This document shows, in pieces, positions 36,751 through 44,974 of a DNA stretch of 64,000 bases. The notes below the pieces were generated by a model. That model was not told the origin of the DNA. It saw nothing but the letters and a program-made list of their open reading frames with translations, and made no database searches. The stretch is taken from the NCBI RefSeq assembly GCF_018614575.1, contig NZ_JAGGOJ010000020.1, forward strand, positions 1 through 64,000. The letters run 5' to 3'. The DNA is from Streptomyces sp. ISL-10 (GTDB lineage Bacteria; Actinomycetota; Actinomycetes; Streptomycetales; Streptomycetaceae). A program made the translations under genes and the position numbers. The number at the start of each line of letters is the position of its first letter. The stretch's first letter is position 1.

Positions 36751-37596
36751 TCAGCCGGCCGTCCCCTCGGGCCGCCCGCGCATCGCCTCCAGCTCCTCGT
36801 TCGGGATCGCGCCGCCGAAGCGCCGGTCGCGCTGGGCGTACTCCAGGCAGGCACGCCACAGGTCACGGCGGTCGAAGTCGGGCCACAGCACGTCCTGGAA
36901 GACCATCTCGGCGTAACTGCTCTGCCAGATCAGGTAGTTGGAGGTGCGCTGCTCTCCGCTGGGCCGCAGGAAGAGGTCGACGTCCGGCATGTCCGGGTAG
37001 TACAGGTACTTCTGGAACGTCTTCTCGTTGACCTTGGCCGGGTCGAGCTTTCCGGCCGCCACGTCCCGTGCGATGGCCTGCGCCGCGTCCGCGATCTCCG
37101 CTCGGCCGCCGTAGTTGACGCAGAAGTACAGCGTCATCGCGTCGTTGTCGACGGTCTGCTCCTGGGCGATCTGGAGCTCCTGGACCACCGACTTCCACAT
37201 CTTGGGCATGCGGCCCACCCAGCGGATACGGATGCCCAGTTCGTCCATCTCGTCGCGGCGGCGGCGGATGACGTCGCGGTTGAAGTTCATCAGGAAGCGG
37301 ACCTCGTCGGGCGAACGCTTCCAGTTCTCCGTGGAGAAGGCGTAGAGGGAGAGGTTCTTGACGCCCATCTCCAGGCAGCCTTTGAGCACGTCGAGGACGA
37401 CGCCCTCGCCGACCTTGTGCCCCTCGGTACGCGGCAGGCCGCGCTCCTTGGCCCAGCGGCCGTTGCCGTCCATGACGCAGGCCACGTGGTTCGGCACGAG
37501 CTCGCCCGGGATCTTGGGCGGGCGGGCACCGGAGGGGTGCGGCTCGGGGACCTTGTACTCGCGGCGGGACCGGCCCAGGAATCCGCGTCGTGCCAT
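36751..37596 (-). CDS. uppS: Isoprenyl (undecaprenyl-type) diphosphate synthase
   Basis: The 281-residue cis-prenyltransferase makes the long-chain polyprenyl diphosphate carrier for peptidoglycan and other wall polymers. It has VACVMDGNGRWAKERGLPR, with catalytic D43, then GHKVGEG, LSLYAFSTENWKRSPDEV, and the C-terminal DLFLRPSGEQRTSNYLIWQS and DFDRRDLWRACLEY. It lies directly downstream of recO (14 bases), a conserved actinobacterial arrangement. The length is normal. Confidence 0.94.
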   Translation of the reverse strand: MARRGFLGRSRREYKVPEPHPSGARPPKIPGELVPNHVACVMDGNGRWAKERGLPRTEGHKVGEGVVLDVLKGCLEMGVKNLSLYAFSTENWKRSPDEVRFLMNFNRDVIRRRRDEMDELGIRIRWVGRMPKMWKSVVQELQIAQEQTVDNDAMTLYFCVNYGGRAEIADAAQAIARDVAAGKLDPAKVNEKTFQKYLYYPDMPDVDLFLRPSGEQRTSNYLIWQSSYAEMVFQDVLWPDFDRRDLWRACLEYAQRDRRFGGAIPNEELEAMRGRPEGTAG

Positions 37597-37610
37597 GCGG
37601 CTCACATCTC

Positions 37611-38357
37611 CTATTTCTCTACGTATCTGAGCGAGCGCAGGCCGCGCTCCAGGTGCCAGTGCAGATAGGCGGACACCAGTCCGCTGCCCTCCCTGACGTG
37701 ACGCGCCTCGGCCGCGTCCGCCGTGGCCCAGTCGCCGGTGAGAAGCGCGCTGAGCAGGCCGATGGCCTCCGCCGAGGGTACGACGCTGCCCGGCACCCGG
37801 CAGTCGCCGCATATGGCGCCGCCCGCGGCGACGGAGAAAAAACGGTTGGGGCCGGCCAGCCCGCAGCGGGCGCAGTCGTCGAAGCTGGGCGCATAGCCGT
37901 TGACGGCGAGGGAGCGCAGGAGGAAGGCGTCGAGCACGAGCCCCGGCGCGTGCTCGCCCCGGGCGAGGGTCCGCAGGGCGCCGACGAGCAGGAGGTACTG
38001 CTGGACCGAGGGCTCGCCCTCGTGGTCGGTGAACCGCTCGGCGGTCTCCAGCATCGCGGTGCCGGCGGTGTAGCGGGCGTAGTCGGTGACGATCGCGCCG
38101 CCGTAGGGCGCGATGGTCTCGGACTGGGTGCACAGCGGCAGTCCGCGGCCCACGAGCTCGCTGCCCCGGGCGAAGAACTGCACATCGACGTGCGAGAAGG
38201 GCTCCAGCCTGGCCCCGAACTTCGACTTGGTGCGCCGCACGCCCCGCGCTACAGCGCGCACCCGTCCGTGACCGCGAGTGAGCAGCGTGATGATGCGGTC
38301 CGCCTCACCCAGCTTCTGGGTGCGCAGGACGACGCCGTCGTCACGGAACAGGCTCAT
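37611..38357 (-). CDS. recO: DNA repair protein RecO
   Basis: The 248-residue protein loads RecA onto SSB-coated DNA in the RecFOR pathway and anneals strands. It starts with an OB-fold (MSLFRDDGVVLRTQKLGEAD, then ARGVRRTKSKFGARLEPF), followed by a helical domain and a four-cysteine zinc site (CARCGLAG, then CGDCR). ATG 38357 is chosen as the conserved start of the family; the longer GTG/ATG version adds six residues. It is the first of two genes with uppS. Confidence 0.93.
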   Translation of the reverse strand: MSLFRDDGVVLRTQKLGEADRIITLLTRGHGRVRAVARGVRRTKSKFGARLEPFSHVDVQFFARGSELVGRGLPLCTQSETIAPYGGAIVTDYARYTAGTAMLETAERFTDHEGEPSVQQYLLLVGALRTLARGEHAPGLVLDAFLLRSLAVNGYAPSFDDCARCGLAGPNRFFSVAAGGAICGDCRVPGSVVPSAEAIGLLSALLTGDWATADAAEARHVREGSGLVSAYLHWHLERGLRSLRYVEK

Positions 38358-38402
38358 GGAGCCATTCTCCCGCACGGCGGACGGCTGCCCGCCCCGGGTT
38401 CG

Positions 38403-38672
38403 TCAATCCTGGATCCGCTCGGTGAGCCGCACGATCACGGTGTCGCCGGCCTCCTTGTGGATCGCCTTGCGGATGTCCGCCTTGACCGGGAGCATGTGCC
38501 GGCCGTCACCGAGCGCCATGAAGGAGCTCCGGAACGGATGCCCGTCGATAGTGCCGCGCACCTTGACCAGGCCGCGGGTGCCGAAGAACTCGACGGACTC
38601 GGGCCACACCAGATACGTCCACCCGCCCTCGGCGGAGCTCTTCTGCAGCGTCGCGCTGAATTCCCTGTCCAT
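38403..38672 (-). CDS. DUF1905 domain protein
   Basis: The 89-residue protein has the DUF1905 beta-barrel-like fold: REFSATLQKS, then WTYLVWPESVEFFGTRG, VRGTIDGHPFRSSFMALGDG, and HMLPVKADIRKAIHKEAGD. In larger proteins this domain precedes a YdeI-like module; here it stands alone. There is no established function. It is 45 bases upstream of recO on the same strand and may be co-transcribed. Confidence 0.8.
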   Translation of the reverse strand: MDREFSATLQKSSAEGGWTYLVWPESVEFFGTRGLVKVRGTIDGHPFRSSFMALGDGRHMLPVKADIRKAIHKEAGDTVIVRLTERIQD

Positions 38673-38842
38673 GCAGGAGGGACGGCCCCCGGCGCCGGAA
38701 CTCATCGGGCCGTGCCGGCCGTGCCCGTTTCCTTCGTTTCTCGCATCCTGAAACACTGCGTGCGCCCGCTTGGCGCCCTGGAGAATCCGGGGCGGACCCA
38801 TCTCCCCCACACGAGCAGGCCCACGCCCTGGCCGGAGGACCG

Positions 38843-40135
38843 TTGAGACGCGACATATCCGCCGACACATCCGCCGACGTATCCACCGGCACGTCCACCG
38901 GCGCTCCGGCGACCGACGAGCCCCGCTCCCCTGCCACCGCCGGGGAGCCCGAGCCGCCCGGGCTGCTGCGCGACGCTTCCCTGTCCGCGGTGCTGGCCGG
39001 ACTGGTCGCCGTCGTCGTGTCGTACTCGGGTCCGCTGGTCATCGTGCTCGCGGCCGCGTCGGCGGGACATCTGTCGGCCGGCCAGACCTCCTCATGGCTG
39101 TGGGCCATCTCCATCGGCAGCGGTCTGACCTGCATCGCGCTGAGCCTGCGCACGCGGATGCCCGTGATCACCGCATGGTCGACCCCGGGAGCCGCCCTGC
39201 TGGTCACCAGCCTGGGCGCCTACCCGTACGAGGAGGCCGTGGGCGCGTTCCTCGTCACCGGCGTGGTCATCACGCTGGTCGGCCTGACGGGTGTGTTCGG
39301 CCGGCTGATGCGGCTGATCCCCGGCCCCGTCGTGAGCGCGATGCTCGCGGGCATCCTCTTCTCGTTCGGCACCGGGGTGTTCGCGTCACTGGGGACCGGC
39401 CCGTGGATCGCCGGAGCGGTCCTGGTCGGCTATCTGCTCGCGAAGCGGTGGCTGGCGCGGTACGCCGTACTGGTCACCCTCGCCGCGGGCGTCGCCGCCG
39501 CAGCGGCGAGCTCCCGTATCGACATCCGACTGGACCGGATCGAACTGGTCCGCCCGGTTTTCACGGCCCCGGACTTCTCCCTCGCCTCCCTGATCGGCAT
39601 CGCCGTCCCGCTGATCCTTGCGACGCTCGCCTCACAGAACGCCCCCGGCATGGCGGTGCTCTCCGCGTCCGGGTACCGGCCGGACGACCGCCTGCTGATC
39701 GGTTCCACCGGGCTCGTGTCCACGGCGCTCGCCCCCTTCGGCTCCCACGCCGTCAATCTGGCGGCGATCACGGCCGCCATCTGCACCGGCCCGGAAGCCC
39801 ACCGCGATCCGCGCCGCCGCTACGTCGCCGGTGTCTCCTGCGGGGCGTTCTACCTCATCGTCGGGGCGTTCGGCTCGACACTGGTGGTCCTGTTCGCGGG
39901 CCTGCCCAAGGAACTCGTGGCGGCCGTGGCCGGCGTCGCCCTCCTCGGTGCGCTGGCCGGCGGGCTCACCGGGGCGATGCAGGAGCCCCGGGACCGGGAG
40001 GCGGCACTGATCACGTTCCTCGCCACCGCCTCCGGCCTCACCCTCTTCGGCATCGGATCAGCCTTCTGGGGCCTGCTGTCCGGCGTCGTCGCCCATGTCG
40101 TCCTGTCCCGGCGCGGCGTACGCGCGCCGAGCTGA
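38843..40135 (+). CDS. BenE-family benzoate/H+ symporter-like permease
   Basis: The 430-residue protein has 11-12 hydrophobic segments and the BenE plan: LSAVLAGLVAVVVSYSGPL at helix 1, TPGAALLVTSLG and FLVTGVVITLVGLTG in the first half, and FGSHAVNLAAITAAICTGPEAHRDP, shown in part, in the second. BenE permeases import benzoate or related aromatics, but no aromatic catabolic genes are nearby. TTG 38843 is used because GGAGG is five bases upstream. Residues 5-20 are a degenerate repeat (SADTSADVSTGTSTGAP). Confidence 0.82.
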   Translation: MRRDISADTSADVSTGTSTGAPATDEPRSPATAGEPEPPGLLRDASLSAVLAGLVAVVVSYSGPLVIVLAAASAGHLSAGQTSSWLWAISIGSGLTCIALSLRTRMPVITAWSTPGAALLVTSLGAYPYEEAVGAFLVTGVVITLVGLTGVFGRLMRLIPGPVVSAMLAGILFSFGTGVFASLGTGPWIAGAVLVGYLLAKRWLARYAVLVTLAAGVAAAAASSRIDIRLDRIELVRPVFTAPDFSLASLIGIAVPLILATLASQNAPGMAVLSASGYRPDDRLLIGSTGLVSTALAPFGSHAVNLAAITAAICTGPEAHRDPRRRYVAGVSCGAFYLIVGAFGSTLVVLFAGLPKELVAAVAGVALLGALAGGLTGAMQEPRDREAALITFLATASGLTLFGIGSAFWGLLSGVVAHVVLSRRGVRAPS

Positions 40136-40202
40136 TCGGCCCGCTTGGGCCCGGCCGAAAAGGTGGTGCCTCCGCGCGGCCGCTGCGATAGCGTCCGCGG
40201 CC

Positions 40203-40715
40203 ATGACACCTCCCCGCATACGGCCACCCTTCTCCGCGGACGAGCGGACGCAGCTGCTCGGCTGGTACGCAATGCAGCGCGCGATCGTCCACTACAAGTG
40301 CGAGGGTCTCACCGAGGAGGACGCCCACCGCGCGGTCCTGCCCTCCTCGCCCCTGATGACCATGGCGGGCATCGTCTCCCATCTGCGGTGGACCGAACAG
40401 ACCTGGTTCGAGGTGCTGTTCCTCGGCCGCCCCGCCGACGGGCCCCAGTTCTCCAAAGACCCATGGGACGCCGACATGCGCGTCGAGGGCGTTCCGCTCG
40501 CGCAGCTCCTCGACGAGTACGAGAAACAGTGCGCGATCTCGGACGAGATCATCGCCACGCATTCCCTCGACGAGGCCGGCCGCCACCCGGACTTCGCCTC
40601 CGCCAAGGCCTCGCTGCGCTGGATGCTGATCCACATGGTCGAGGAGACCGCCCGGCACGCGGGCCACATGGACACCATCCGGGAACTCCTGGACGGCGAG
40701 ACCGGCTACTACTGA
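40203..40715 (+). CDS. DinB/DUF664 family protein
   Basis: The 170-residue protein is a four-helix DinB-like bundle with the metal-ligand pattern MAGIVSHLRWTEQTWFE and a later H-x3-H (VEETARHAGHMDTIRELLDG). The second segment is typical of DUF664. Proteins of this group are thiol-dependent S-transferases or are uncharacterised. The ATG at 40203 follows weak ribosome-site sequence. It is 68 bases downstream of the permease on the same strand. Confidence 0.82.
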   Translation: MTPPRIRPPFSADERTQLLGWYAMQRAIVHYKCEGLTEEDAHRAVLPSSPLMTMAGIVSHLRWTEQTWFEVLFLGRPADGPQFSKDPWDADMRVEGVPLAQLLDEYEKQCAISDEIIATHSLDEAGRHPDFASAKASLRWMLIHMVEETARHAGHMDTIRELLDGETGYY

Positions 40716-40722
40716 GCCCGGC

Positions 40723-40938
40723 CTACGGCAGCTCGCCCCGGCTGCGCGCGTTCACGTACGCGGTCGTCGCGCTGATCCGCTCCGCCGCTGTCGCGGGCCG
40801 CACCTCCTCCGGGGCGCACTCCCACTCCCGGCCCCCGCCGACGGGTCTCAGCGAGAGGAAGGGACCGGCCTGCCCCATGAGCCGGCCCACCCGACCGGTG
40901 CGGGTGTCGACGACGTACGTACCGATGGGCAGGGTCAT
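40723..40938 (-). CDS. Small conserved hypothetical, part of Scr1/DUF397 module
   Basis: The 71-residue protein (MTLPIGTYVVDTRTGRVGRL, then WECAPEEVRPATAAERI) looks like a small beta-barrel with a helical tail. It overlaps the next gene upstream by four bases (ATGA). Homologues are common in Streptomyces beside DUF397/HTH pairs. I cannot assign a function. Confidence 0.7.
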   Translation of the reverse strand: MTLPIGTYVVDTRTGRVGRLMGQAGPFLSLRPVGGGREWECAPEEVRPATAAERISATTAYVNARSRGELP

Positions 40939-41174
40939 GGCGTACGGCCCCCTTCCCTGGGCAGAGCTGCCGCGATCAGGCGGACAGTGTCCACCGAGCA
41001 GCGCCCCAATTCGACGAGCGGGCACGGCGTGTCCCGGGCGTATGAGGCGGGTTCAACGCGTAGGGAGGGCAGCGTGATGCCGGACCGTTTCAGGGCTGCG
41101 CGCAATACATTCACTGCTTCCTCCGCACCGTTCATGCACATGGTCGCGTGCCCGGCCTTTTCGTTGCTCGGCAT
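40935..41174 (-). CDS. Small conserved hypothetical, part of Scr1/DUF397 module
   Basis: The 79-residue protein starts MPSNEKAGHATMCM and has LRAALKRSGITLPSLRVEPA and CPLVELGRCSVDTVRLIAAAL. The C-terminal half carries helix and strand signals but no known motif. It is the first gene of a two-gene transcript divergent from the HTH gene at 41289 and overlaps the following gene. Function unknown. Confidence 0.7.
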   Translation of the reverse strand: MPSNEKAGHATMCMNGAEEAVNVLRAALKRSGITLPSLRVEPASYARDTPCPLVELGRCSVDTVRLIAAALPREGGRTP

Positions 41175-41288
41175 GGATTCCCTTTCTGCTCGGAGTTCAC
41201 GTTTCGCATGAAGATCGTGACGCTGTGCGAGTACGCTGAACAAGGCTGTGCCCACTACAACTGGCCAGCTGCACAAGGGGGTTGGTCC

Positions 41289-42122
41289 ATGGCCAAAGCT
41301 CCGCGTCAGGCGGCGTGGGAATTCTTCGGCGCGGAGCTCAAGCGGCGCAGAGAGGTCGCCCAGCTCACGCAGGAGGAACTGGGCGGTCGGGTGTTCGTTT
41401 CGGGCGGATACATCGGCCAGTTCGAACAGGCGATTAGGAAGCCGCAGTTGGATGTGGCACAGCGGATCGACGAGATACTGCAAACCGACGGTATTTTCGA
41501 GCGGATGTGTCGCAAGCTGATCAATGACTCCCGCTATGCGGAGTACTTCGCTGCCGCGGCGGAGCTGGAGGCGCTGGCGACGAAGATCTGCGACTTCGCG
41601 CCCACACTGGTGCCAGGGCTCATGCAGACCGAGGCGTACATGCGGGCAATGATGCTCGCGGACAACCCGTTCACCTCGGACGAGTCCGTCCAGGAGAGGA
41701 TCCGCGCCCGCCTGGACCGTGCGCTCATCCTGAACAGCGCTTCACGGCCCGTCTACTGGACGATCCTGCACGAGTCGGTGCTTCGCATCCCCGTCGGCGG
41801 GCCGGCCGTCATGACCGAGGCGCTGGAGCACATCGCGACGCTCGTCCGCGAGCGGAAGGCCTTGGTTCAGGTCCTCCCGTACGCGACGGGGGCGTACCCG
41901 CTGATGGGCAAGATGCTGCGCCTCATGGAGTTCGAGGATGCTCCGCCAACCGCCTATACGGAAGCGGTGTATTCGGGGAATCTGCTGGACGATCCGGCTG
42001 TGGTGAAGCGATCCCAGGCGGCCTACGATCTGCTCAGGGCCGCCGCGCTGTCGCCGGAGGCGTCCCTGGCCTTGATCGAGTCGGCGGCGGAGGACTACAG
42101 ACGATGCGCGAGTACGACCTGA
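41289..42122 (+). CDS. Scr1/WhiJ-type HTH regulator (DUF5753)
   Basis: The 277-residue protein has an N-terminal XRE helix-turn-helix (FFGAELKRRREVAQLTQEEL, shown in part, to VSGGYIGQFEQAIRKP) and a C-terminal DUF5753 domain of about 180 residues that starts ICDFAPTLVPGLMQTEAYMR and includes QVLPYATGAYPLMGKM. These regulators pair with small DUF397 proteins in whiJ/Scr1-like modules, some of which control sporulation timing or behave as toxin-antitoxin-like systems. ATG 41289 is the first in-frame start before the HTH. It overlaps the DUF397 gene by 19 bases. Confidence 0.88.
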   Translation: MAKAPRQAAWEFFGAELKRRREVAQLTQEELGGRVFVSGGYIGQFEQAIRKPQLDVAQRIDEILQTDGIFERMCRKLINDSRYAEYFAAAAELEALATKICDFAPTLVPGLMQTEAYMRAMMLADNPFTSDESVQERIRARLDRALILNSASRPVYWTILHESVLRIPVGGPAVMTEALEHIATLVRERKALVQVLPYATGAYPLMGKMLRLMEFEDAPPTAYTEAVYSGNLLDDPAVVKRSQAAYDLLRAAALSPEASLALIESAAEDYRRCASTT

Positions 42123-42382
42123 GCAACGCCCAGTGGCGCAAGAGCAGCTACAGCGACGCCAACGGCGGCGAGTGCGTCGAAGTCGCGTACGGCTTCGCGG
42201 GCGCGGCCGCCTGGCGCAAGAGCACATACAGCGATGCAAACGGCGGCAACTGCGTCGAGGTGCTGGACGACGTCCCCGGCGTCGTGCCCGTACGGGACAG
42301 CAAGAACCCCACCGGCCCCGTACTGATCATCGGCACCGGCGCCTGGGGTACGTTCATCAAGCAGACCTTTGAGAAGGCATAA
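42104..42382 (+). CDS. DUF397 protein with duplicated domain
   Basis: The 92-residue protein carries two copies of the DUF397 core: WRKSSYSDANGGECVEVAYG near residues 11-30 and WRKSTYSDANGGNCVEVLDD near 37-56, followed by VPVRDSKNPTGPVLIIG and a C-terminal tail. Usual members have one copy. The gene starts inside the 3' end of the HTH regulator, so the two are translated together. In Scr1/WhiJ systems the small partner modulates the regulator. Confidence 0.85.
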   Translation: MREYDLSNAQWRKSSYSDANGGECVEVAYGFAGAAAWRKSTYSDANGGNCVEVLDDVPGVVPVRDSKNPTGPVLIIGTGAWGTFIKQTFEKA

Positions 42383-42422
42383 GCTCGGCTTATGAGGTCA
42401 TAGGTCAGGGGTGAGTACAAAC

Positions 42423-42441
42423 TTAGGCTTGCCTTTGTTTA
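42423..42441 (+). promoter_or_regulatory. Possible iron-box before ferredoxin reductase
   Basis: TTAGGCTTGCCTTTGTTTA at 42423-42441 matches the DmdR/IdeR iron-box consensus TTAGGTTAGGCTAACCTAA at 11 of 19 positions, with a perfect left arm. It is about 46 bases before the ATG. This is a low-confidence operator guess. Confidence 0.3.
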
Positions 42442-42486
42442 GGGTGGCCGACGAGCCAGTTGTCGCCGCTCGAAGGGAACCTGAAC

Positions 42487-43854
42487 ATGCCCCGCCCCCT
42501 GCGGGTAGCCATCGTCGGAGCCGGCCCCGCCGGGATCTACGCCGCCGATGCGTTGCTGAAGTCCGAGGTGGCCGCCGCCGAGCCCGGCGTCTCCATCGAT
42601 CTCTTCGAGCGGATGCCCGCGCCCTTCGGGCTGATCCGGTACGGCGTCGCCCCCGACCACCCCCGGATCAAGGGCATCATCACGGCCCTGCACCAGGTGC
42701 TCGACAAGCCGCAGATCCGTCTCTTCGGCAACGTCGACTACGGCAACGACCTCAGCCTCGACGATCTGCGCACCTTCTACGACGCGGTGATCTTCTCCAC
42801 CGGCGCGACGGCCGACCGCGCGCTGGACATACCCGGGATCGAGCTCGACGGCTCGTACGGCGCGGCGGACTTCGTGGCCTGGTACGACGGCCACCCGGAC
42901 TGGCCGCGCACCTGGTCGCTGGAGGCCGAGAAGGTGGCCGTGCTCGGTGTCGGCAACGTCGCGCTCGACGTGGCGCGCATCCTGGCGAAGACGGCGGACG
43001 AGCTGCTGCCGACCGAGATCCCGCCGAACGTCTACGACGGCCTCAAGGCCAACAAGGCCATGGAGATCCACGTCTTCGGGCGTCGCGGCCCGGCGCAGGC
43101 GAAGTTCAGCCCGATGGAGCTGCGCGAGCTGGACCACTCCCCCAACATCGAGGTCATCGTCGACCCCGAGGACATCGACTACGACGAGGGCTCCATCGAG
43201 ACCCGCCGGGGCAACAAGCAGGCGGACATGGTCGCGAAGACCCTGGAGAACTGGGCGATCCGGGACGTCGGCGACCGGCCGCACAAACTGTTCCTGCACT
43301 TCTTCGAGTCGCCCACCGAGATCCTCGGCGAGGACGGCAAGGTCGTGGGTCTGCGCACCGAGCGCACCGCGCTCGACGGCACGGGCAATGTGAAGGGCAC
43401 GGGCGAGTTCAAGGACTGGGACGTCCAGTCCGTCTACCGGGCCGTGGGCTACCTCTCCGACGAGCTGCCGAAGCTGCCCTGGGACATCGAGTCGGGCACG
43501 GTCCCGGACCAGGGCGGCCGCGTGATCGAGGAGTCCGGCGAGCACCTGGACTCGACGTACGTCACCGGCTGGATCCGGCGTGGCCCGGTCGGGCTGATCG
43601 GCCACACGAAGGGCGACGCGAACGAGACCGTCGCCAATTTGCTGGTGGACTACGCGGGCGGGCGTCTGCAGACGCCCGCTTCACCGGAGCCGGAGGCGGT
43701 GGAGTCCTTCCTCGCGGACCGGAACATCCGCTTCACGACGTGGGACGGCTGGTACCGCCTGGACGCGGCCGAGAAGGCCCTGGGCGAGCCGCAGGGCCGC
43801 GAGCGCGTGAAGATCGTCGAGCGCGAGGACATGCTCAAGGCGAGCGGGGCGTAG
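42487..43854 (+). CDS. Ferredoxin/adrenodoxin-type NADP+ reductase (FprA-like)
   Basis: The 455-residue protein is an FAD- and NADP(H)-binding reductase that passes electrons from NADPH to a ferredoxin, for example for P450 or Fe-S enzymes. FAD motif VAIVGAGPAGIYAADALL is at the N-terminus, then RMPAPFGLIRYGVAPDHPR, and NADP motif VAVLGVGNVALDVARIL near residue 140, followed by GRRGPAQAKFSPMELREL and GWIRRGPVGLIGHTKGD. The fold is the adrenodoxin-reductase (glutathione-reductase-like) type, not the plant FNR type. ATG 42487 follows GAAGGGAA. Confidence 0.9.
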   Translation: MPRPLRVAIVGAGPAGIYAADALLKSEVAAAEPGVSIDLFERMPAPFGLIRYGVAPDHPRIKGIITALHQVLDKPQIRLFGNVDYGNDLSLDDLRTFYDAVIFSTGATADRALDIPGIELDGSYGAADFVAWYDGHPDWPRTWSLEAEKVAVLGVGNVALDVARILAKTADELLPTEIPPNVYDGLKANKAMEIHVFGRRGPAQAKFSPMELRELDHSPNIEVIVDPEDIDYDEGSIETRRGNKQADMVAKTLENWAIRDVGDRPHKLFLHFFESPTEILGEDGKVVGLRTERTALDGTGNVKGTGEFKDWDVQSVYRAVGYLSDELPKLPWDIESGTVPDQGGRVIEESGEHLDSTYVTGWIRRGPVGLIGHTKGDANETVANLLVDYAGGRLQTPASPEPEAVESFLADRNIRFTTWDGWYRLDAAEKALGEPQGRERVKIVEREDMLKASGA

Positions 43855-43902
43855 GCGCCGCGAACGAGGGCCCGGTGGCAGCAGCCGCCGGGCCCTCGGC
43901 GT

Positions 43903-44742
43903 TCACGGCTTGGGGACGGTGCACCCCGCGCGGCTCAGGTCGATCTTGCTGCCCGGGCCGATGCAGGCTGCCAGGGGGTACGTCTGCTGCCCGTAGTTGA
44001 TGCCCTCGCGCACTGTCACGTTGCCGCTCTCGTCGACTTCGCACGGGTTGTTGTCGGTGCACCGACCACCGGACTCGTTGCCCGTGTTGTTGACGGCGAC
44101 GACCTTGCCGGTGGCGTTGTCGATGACCGGGGAACCGGATGTGCCACCGATGGTGTTGCAGCTGGAGGTGTAGCGGACCGAGTCCTTCCAGGTCCAGGCG
44201 CCCTCCTTGAGCCTGTAGGCGAAGCCGTCGATGCTGCAGCTGTAGATCCGCTTCCAGTAGCCCGAGACGACCTTGATGGCCGTGCCCTCGGCCGGGCGGG
44301 TGGTGTTCAGCTCCAGGGCCTTGATGCCGTGGCGGGTCTCGATCTGCCCGTAGGTGCTGGTGAGTTGGTAGAGCGAGGCGTCCGTGTCGGTCATCGTCGC
44401 GTACGCGATTTTGTCGGCGCGCAGGGTGGCGACGCGAGATCCGGAGGAGTCGAGCAGGCCGAAGCTGCGCGAGGACGGCTGGTCCATCACCACCTCGCCG
44501 GGCTGGGGAAAGCCCGTCTCCAGGCAGTGGCCGTTGGAGAGCACGAGCGCGGGGTCGCTCGGCTGGGACGCGGCGGTCCTGACGACGGAGCCGGAACAGT
44601 TGCTGAGCGCGACCGTTCCCGCGAAGGTCACCGCCTTTGCGCGCACGGCCGGTTCGGTGGCCGTGTCGGCGGCGACTGCCGGTGCGGCGCCCGCTCCGAG
44701 GAGGGTGAGGGCGAGCAGCGTGCCGGCGAGAGGCTTGTTCAT
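43903..44742 (-). CDS. Secreted trypsin-like serine protease
   Basis: The 279-residue protein has a Sec signal peptide (cleavage near AVAA, residue 25) and a chymotrypsin-fold domain. The catalytic triad is H72 (LSNGHC), D121 (DTDAS) and S202 in GGTSGSPVID. The motif reads TSGSP where trypsins have DSGGP, a common variant in bacterial secreted proteases. Cysteine pairs (C49-C73, C169-C195) support export. No prodomain is clear. It is convergent with the ferredoxin reductase and divergent from the LuxR gene. Confidence 0.87.
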   Translation of the reverse strand: MNKPLAGTLLALTLLGAGAAPAVAADTATEPAVRAKAVTFAGTVALSNCSGSVVRTAASQPSDPALVLSNGHCLETGFPQPGEVVMDQPSSRSFGLLDSSGSRVATLRADKIAYATMTDTDASLYQLTSTYGQIETRHGIKALELNTTRPAEGTAIKVVSGYWKRIYSCSIDGFAYRLKEGAWTWKDSVRYTSSCNTIGGTSGSPVIDNATGKVVAVNNTGNESGGRCTDNNPCEVDESGNVTVREGINYGQQTYPLAACIGPGSKIDLSRAGCTVPKP

Positions 44743-44870
44743 GTGGGGGGTCCCCTCGAATGCGACGTGAGTGGCCGATGGGACGGCCAGAGTTGTCATG
44801 TGCATTGTTGGGGCACGGCTCTGGTGCGACAAGGCATTGTTTTCGGCCACCGGGGGGTGCCGGGCCCAGG

Positions 44871-44936
44871 CAGGGCGCGTCGTCCGGGCGGGCGGGCAGG
44901 GCGCGTCGTCCGGGCGGGCGAGGGTTTCCCGCCCGG
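44871..44936. repeat. Tandem duplication and hairpin before the LuxR gene
   Basis: A 24-base unit at 44871-44894 recurs at 44897-44920. Immediately after, CCGGGCGGG (44910-44918) pairs with CCCGCCCGG (44928-44936). The duplication overlaps the hairpin. It lies 40-100 bases before the LuxR start codon. Confidence 0.7.
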
Positions 44937-44974
44937 ACGGGCCGCTCCTATCCTTGAGGTGGAAGGGAGCGGCC

